Assembly: GCA_051275005.1 (NCBI GenBank)
Contig: JBNMOP010000106.1
Span: 1 to 9,631 of the forward strand
DNA length: 9,631 bases
Reading direction: 5' to 3'
Source of the DNA: Eutrophobius sp051275005
Lineage (GTDB): Bacteria > Pseudomonadota > Gammaproteobacteria > Eutrophobiales > Eutrophobiaceae
Part shown: piece by piece, positions 6,473 to 9,631 of the stretch
Layout: each line of letters opens with the position of its first letter
How positions within the stretch are numbered: the first letter of the stretch is position 1
Notes under the pieces: generated by a model
Databases searched by the model: none
Told to the model about the DNA's origin: nothing
The model's input: the letters and a program-made list of their open reading frames with translations, nothing else
Made by a program: the position numbers and the translations under genes

Positions 6473-7807
6473 TTATATGCCGTATGCGTAACGTAAAAGT
6501 GAAAAAGGTGATTCGGCTTTGCTACCGTCATTCAATCCTTGCTGGATCTGATCACCTGCCATCGGACAATCGCTTACATAATGGTCAGGTTCAAAATTTT
6601 TGACTTTGGTAGTCACCGGCCGGCAAATCTTTGCCGCAATGTCGTGATACTCACTCTTCACGGCGTAAGTCCCATCATGGCCTGAACAGCGTTCAATCAC
6701 TTCTATTGTAGTATCCGGCACTAACATCAACATGTCCTTGGTCTTTAACCCTATTTTCTGTACCCGTTGATGACATGGAACATGGTAAGCAATTTTGCCG
6801 AGTTTATTTTTAAATTCGGTTTTTAACTTATTTTCCTTATTGCGCAGCATAAAATATTCAAAGGGATCATAAAATGCCTCAGCGACTTTTTTGACATCTT
6901 CATTATCCGGGAATAATAACGGGAGTTCCTCTTTGAACATCAATACGCAAGAGGGTACCGGTGCAAGTATGTCCCAACCATCATTGGCCATTTTTACGAG
7001 TTGAGGAATATTAAACTTCATCGCTTCCTCTACTTTGTCCAGATCACCTAATTCAAGTTTAGGCATACCGCAACAGACTTCCTGAGGCACCAGTTTTACC
7101 GGGATACCGTTATGTTCCAATAACACGATAAGATCCTCACCCAGCTCCGGTTCATTACGATTACAATAACAGGTGGCAAATAATGCGACCTTGCCATGGG
7201 TTAGATCGCCTGCCTCTGAAATGATTACTGACTTATCCCGTCTCGCCTCACGCTTACGCAATGTATCACTGTGATATTCAGGAACAATGGCATTGGGATG
7301 TACGCCCAATACTTGATCCATTACCTTACGTACTGTTTTATTTTTGTTCAATGCATTGACCGCCTGGGAGACAACCGGTATCCCCGCAAGATTTCCTACG
7401 GTATCCGTGGAGGTTAATAGTTTATCGCGCAATTTTGTCTCACCATTTTTGTGTTTTATGGCTTTACCACGCAACATCAGGTGTGGAAAATCTACATTCC
7501 ATTCATGTGGGGGTACATAAGGGCACTTGGTCAGATAACACAAATCACAGAGGTAACATTGATCAACAACTTTTATGAAATCCTTACGCTCAACACCGTC
7601 GACCTCCATGGTCTTGGATTCATCAACCAGATCAAACAGAGTCGGAAAGGCATTACAAAGACTGACACAGCGTCGGCATCCGTGACAGATATCGAAGACG
7701 CGTTCCATCTCATCCAAAGCTGCCTTTTCATCATAAAACACCGGTGCCTTCCAGTTTACTGGATGACGCGTAGGAGCTTCCAGGCTACCTTCTCGTGAAT
7801 CTGACAT
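6473..7807 (-). CDS. Heterodisulfide reductase-like (4Fe-4S) protein with two CCG-type domains
   Basis: This 444-residue soluble Fe-S protein resembles the GlpC/HdrD/LldE family of electron carriers. Two ferredoxin-type 4Fe-4S motifs lie near the N-terminus: C41, C44, C47, C51 (CHGCRRCVSLC) and C84, C87, C90, C95 (CYLCDLCYLTKCP). Two cysteine-rich CCG-like domains follow. The first has C213/C215, CCG at 245-247 and C287 (PVPSCVLMF). The second has C345 (YHVPCHQR), CSG at 374-376 in place of CCG, and C414 (SDCPMAG). In heterodisulfide reductases, CCG domains hold a non-cubane Fe-S cluster; whether the CSG variant still does is uncertain. The ATG has AGGAG eight bases upstream. The gene lies between rubrerythrin and DUF3501, separated from rubrerythrin by a terminator hairpin. 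I infer that it passes electrons to or from rubrerythrin. No FAD- or quinone-binding domain is visible. Confidence 0.9.
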   Translation of the reverse strand: MSDSREGSLEAPTRHPVNWKAPVFYDEKAALDEMERVFDICHGCRRCVSLCNAFPTLFDLVDESKTMEVDGVERKDFIKVVDQCYLCDLCYLTKCPYVPPHEWNVDFPHLMLRGKAIKHKNGETKLRDKLLTSTDTVGNLAGIPVVSQAVNALNKNKTVRKVMDQVLGVHPNAIVPEYHSDTLRKREARRDKSVIISEAGDLTHGKVALFATCYCNRNEPELGEDLIVLLEHNGIPVKLVPQEVCCGMPKLELGDLDKVEEAMKFNIPQLVKMANDGWDILAPVPSCVLMFKEELPLLFPDNEDVKKVAEAFYDPFEYFMLRNKENKLKTEFKNKLGKIAYHVPCHQRVQKIGLKTKDMLMLVPDTTIEVIERCSGHDGTYAVKSEYHDIAAKICRPVTTKVKNFEPDHYVSDCPMAGDQIQQGLNDGSKAESPFSLLRYAYGI

Positions 7808-7836
7808 TTGTAGAACTCCTGTAGATTATCCTATAT

Positions 7837-7863
7837 AAAAAGAGACCGGGACATGCCCGGTCT
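7837..7863 (-). terminator. Intrinsic terminator between rubrerythrin and the Fe-S gene
   Basis: On the minus strand AGACCGGG (7856-7863) pairs perfectly with CCCGGTCT (7843-7850) around a five-base loop, followed by C and five T residues (7837-7841). It lies 26 bases beyond the rubrerythrin stop and 30 before the Fe-S gene's start codon, leaving little room for another promoter. It may work as a partial terminator giving more rubrerythrin message than downstream message. Confidence 0.85.
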
Positions 7864-7889
7864 GTTTACAATATCGAGCTTTTACTTAA

Positions 7890-8309
7890 TTAACCGTCCA
7901 GGCTATCCAATGCTTTTTGAAATCGATTGGCATGTGAACGCTCGGCCTTGGCCAAAGTTTCAAACCAGTCAGCAATTTCATCTAAACCTTCTTCCCTGGC
8001 TGACTTTGCCATACCAGGATACATATCGGTGTACTCATGGGTTTCACCAACAATAGCAGCCTTCAGATTTAATTCAGTTGTGCCGATAGGTTCACCCGTT
8101 GCCGGGTCACCAACTTCTTCGAGGTATTCCAGATGACCGTGTGCGTGGCCGGTTTCACCTTCTGCAGTGGATCGAAATACCGATGACACATCGTTATATC
8201 CTTCTACATCGGCTTTCTGTGCAAAATACAGGTAACGACGGTTGGCCTGTGATTCACCAGCAAATGCATCCTTAAGATTCTGCTCCGTTTTAGTGCCTTT
8301 CAAACTCAT
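7890..8309 (-). CDS. Rubrerythrin, short form without rubredoxin domain
   Basis: Rubrerythrins are di-iron four-helix proteins that usually reduce hydrogen peroxide in the cytoplasm. This 139-residue member has the expected ligand set: E19 (FAGESQANRRY), E52 and H55 (ExxH in EGETGHAHGH), E89 and E92 (VGETHEYTDMY), and E123 and H126 (ExxH in AERSHANRF). It stops after the helical bundle, so the C-terminal rubredoxin domain of classical rubrerythrins, with its CxxC pairs, is absent and electrons must come from a separate partner. The ATG has AGGAG eight bases upstream. The gene heads a cassette with an Fe-S protein and DUF3501, and is preceded by a good promoter overlapped by an inverted repeat. 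Peroxide detoxification is the likely role by family; the electron donor is inference. Confidence 0.95.
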   Translation of the reverse strand: MSLKGTKTEQNLKDAFAGESQANRRYLYFAQKADVEGYNDVSSVFRSTAEGETGHAHGHLEYLEEVGDPATGEPIGTTELNLKAAIVGETHEYTDMYPGMAKSAREEGLDEIADWFETLAKAERSHANRFQKALDSLDG

Positions 8310-8380
8310 ATATTTATCTCCTAACTATTTGATATTTATACTTTTACATCCTACAAAACAAAGTAGTTTTGATGCAGTAG

Positions 8381-8409
8381 ACTCTACTCCGCCATGACCA
8401 TCGAGTCAA
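8381..8409 (-). promoter_or_regulatory. Sigma70-type promoter of the rubrerythrin gene
   Basis: On the minus strand a -35 box TTGACT (8404-8409, five of six consensus bases) and a -10 box TAGAGT (8381-8386, four of six) are separated by exactly 17 bases. Transcription would start near 8374, giving a leader of about 64 bases before the ATG. This is the best promoter match in the window. Confidence 0.65.
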
Positions 8410-8421
8410 CGAATTGGTCAT
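8394..8421. promoter_or_regulatory. Inverted repeat over the rubrerythrin -35 box (candidate operator)
   Basis: ATGACCA (8394-8400) and TGGTCAT (8415-8421) are perfect inverted repeats with a 14-base centre, and the inner TCG and CGA extend the symmetry. The -35 box of the rubrerythrin promoter lies in the middle, so a dimeric regulator bound here would block RNA polymerase. I do not recognise it as a site for Fur, PerR, OxyR or IscR, and no regulator gene is nearby. Confidence 0.5.
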
Positions 8422-8454
8422 TGTATATAGATATGGACTTAATAGTTAAATTCT

Positions 8455-8491
8455 ATTAATAAATTAATAAATTAATAAATTAATAAATTAA
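8455..8491. repeat. A/T-only 8-bp tandem repeat (ATTAATAA, 4.6 copies)
   Basis: Four exact contiguous copies of ATTAATAA, at 8455-8462, 8463-8470, 8471-8478 and 8479-8486, are followed by a partial ATTAA. The tract contains no G or C. It sits in the divergent region between the rubrerythrin promoter and xseB, 46 bases behind the rubrerythrin -35 box, where it could act as an upstream AT-rich element or vary in copy number. Confidence 0.9.
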
Positions 8492-8569
8492 ATACAAATA
8501 ATAATACCTGCTTTATCTTCCCGCTACATACGGTAATATTCGATTCTTAAAGCTCAAGGAGAAAACCGG

Positions 8570-8818
8570 GTGACGCGAAAAAGCAAAGAATTTGATTTTG
8601 AAAAGTCCCTTAACGAACTGGAGAAACTGGTTGCTTTAATGGAAGACGGGGACCTTAGTCTTGAAGATTCGTTAAAACATTTTGAACGAGGTATAGAATT
8701 AACACGAGCCTGCCATAAAGCACTAGCTGATGCCGAACATAAAGTACAAGTGCTGATTAAAAATAATGATAATAAGGAAGAGTTAGTCTCGTTTGATGCT
8801 GACCGTAAAGTTGATTAA
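8570..8818 (+). CDS. xseB: Exodeoxyribonuclease VII small subunit
   Basis: XseB binds the large subunit XseA to form exonuclease VII, which degrades single-stranded DNA in the cytoplasm. The 82-residue product is close to the E. coli length and has the family core in order: FEKSLNELEKLVALMEDGDL (residues 10-29), SLEDSLKHFERGIEL (30-44), and then the helix with ACHKALADAEHKV. It is an all-helical small protein. The start is GTG at 8570-8572, supported by AGGAG eight bases upstream; no ATG is available in that frame near it. The gene ends five bases before ispA, the usual pairing in proteobacteria. A weak -10 candidate, TAATAT, lies at 8534-8539, but no clear -35 accompanies it. Confidence 0.96.
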   Translation: MTRKSKEFDFEKSLNELEKLVALMEDGDLSLEDSLKHFERGIELTRACHKALADAEHKVQVLIKNNDNKEELVSFDADRKVD

Positions 8819-8823
8819 TTAAT

Positions 8824-9631
8824 ATGTCGCTGGAATCAAAGTTAACCGAATACCAATCTCGCGTAGAAATTGCCCTGGACAAGTGGTTGCCCATAGCTGA
8901 GATTGATCCTGGGAATCTACATGAAGCGATGCGCTACGCGGTACTGGGTAGTGGCAAACGAATACGACCTGTTTTAGTTTATGCCACAGGCGAGACTTTT
9001 GGTGTCGAATTGGCAGCGCTGGATGCCCCCGCAGTAGCGGTAGAATTAATCCACGCCTACTCCCTGATTCATGATGACTTACCAGCAATGGATGATGATG
9101 ATCTGCGCCGCGGCAAACCCACGTGTCATAAGGCATTTGATGAAGCCACAGCAATTCTTGCTGGTGATGCAATCCAGGCCTTATCTTTTGATGTTCTGGC
9201 AAATGACAAGAATATAACTGTGGGATCAGAACAAAAAATACAAATGATATCTTGCCTGGCCGTAAATAGTGGATCATTAGGTATGGCTGGTGGACAAGCA
9301 ATTGATCTGGCCTCAGTTGGCAAAAAACTTACCCTGGAACAACTGGAAAATATGCATAGTAGAAAAACTGGTGCATTGATCCGTGCCAGTGTTGAGCTGG
9401 GGGCATTGTCAGTAAGTAACTTAAGTTCAAAAAATTTTGATGCCATTTTAAGTTATGCAAAAAGTATAGGTCTGGCATTTCAAATTCGTGACGATATATT
9501 GGATATTGAATCAGAAACTTCAGTACTGGGAAAACCACAAGGTTCCGATGCTGAACGAAATAAACCCACCTACCCTGAATTATTGGGATTATCTGGTGCT
9601 AAACGTGCCGCAGAGGATTTGCATCAACAAG
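8824..9631 (+). CDS. ispA: Farnesyl diphosphate synthase (geranyltranstransferase), 3' end cut by window
   Basis: IspA joins isopentenyl diphosphate to dimethylallyl diphosphate and then to geranyl diphosphate, making farnesyl diphosphate for quinones and undecaprenyl carriers. The 269 visible residues include GSGKRIRP (42-49), the first Asp-rich motif DDLPAMD (84-90) followed by R95 and R96, the GGQAID loop (156-161), KTGALI (181-186), the second Asp-rich motif DDILD (223-227), and GKPQGSD (236-242) with RNKPTYP. The two-residue insertion in the first Asp-rich motif is typical of bacterial farnesyl synthases. The ATG lies five bases after the xseB stop and has no strong ribosome binding site of its own, so translational coupling is likely. 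About 30 residues are missing at the C-terminus beyond 9631. In many relatives dxs follows, but that cannot be seen here. Confidence 0.96.
   Translation, partial: MSLESKLTEYQSRVEIALDKWLPIAEIDPGNLHEAMRYAVLGSGKRIRPVLVYATGETFGVELAALDAPAVAVELIHAYSLIHDDLPAMDDDDLRRGKPTCHKAFDEATAILAGDAIQALSFDVLANDKNITVGSEQKIQMISCLAVNSGSLGMAGGQAIDLASVGKKLTLEQLENMHSRKTGALIRASVELGALSVSNLSSKNFDAILSYAKSIGLAFQIRDDILDIESETSVLGKPQGSDAERNKPTYPELLGLSGAKRAAEDLHQQ

Noticed and set aside
7451..8136. Plus-strand ORFs of 115, 67 and 69 codons
   Set aside because: They are shadows of the Fe-S protein and rubrerythrin genes; they lack ribosome binding sites and recognisable motifs.
8819..9446. Minus-strand ORFs of 160 and 106 codons
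   Set aside because: They are antisense to ispA, whose plus-strand frame carries both Asp-rich motifs and runs off the end of the window.

Overview
This window reads as chromosomal DNA of a gammaproteobacterium of moderate G+C. It has a ParE close to the E. coli protein at one end, and an xseB-ispA pair in the usual proteobacterial order at the other. The protein sequences do not let me name a genus. Housekeeping genes at the two edges enclose a more variable middle.

Layout. Positions 1-640 (minus) hold the N-terminal third of parE, starting at a TTG codon. Positions 786-2771 (plus) encode a large exported amidohydrolase of the YtcJ / Amidohydro_3 type in which the usual metal ligands appear to be replaced. 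Positions 2772-3947 are a repeat-rich block. It contains a doubtful 70-codon ORF, a degenerate REP-like palindrome, two copies of a roughly 175-190 bp element with palindromic terminal inverted repeats, a small GIY-YIG nuclease gene lying exactly between the two copies, and a 16-bp tandem repeat. Positions 3948-5693 (minus) encode a second exported amidohydrolase, of the imidazolonepropionase-like type, with a C-terminal IPT/TIG-like domain. Positions 5788-8309 (minus) are a three-gene redox cassette: rubrerythrin, a heterodisulfide-reductase-like Fe-S protein with CCG domains, and a DUF3501 protein. It has a convincing promoter, an internal terminator after rubrerythrin and a strong terminator at the end. 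Positions 8570-9631 (plus) hold xseB and the start of ispA, five bases apart.

How they fit together. The rubrerythrin cassette is probably a peroxide or oxygen stress unit: the di-iron rubrerythrin lacks its own rubredoxin domain, and the Fe-S protein is a candidate electron carrier. Its promoter has a -35 box in the middle of a 28-bp inverted repeat, as expected for a repressor-controlled gene. The two amidohydrolases are not obviously one pathway. They are convergent on the repeat block and seem to be independent accessory enzymes. xseB-ispA is ordinary DNA repair and isoprenoid metabolism.

Most worth a second look: the ligand-less amidohydrolase, the GIY-YIG gene framed by paired inverted-repeat elements (one with a second hairpin inserted in its terminus), and the operator-like palindrome over the rubrerythrin promoter. 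I saw no tRNA, rRNA, CRISPR array, prophage or classical transposase.
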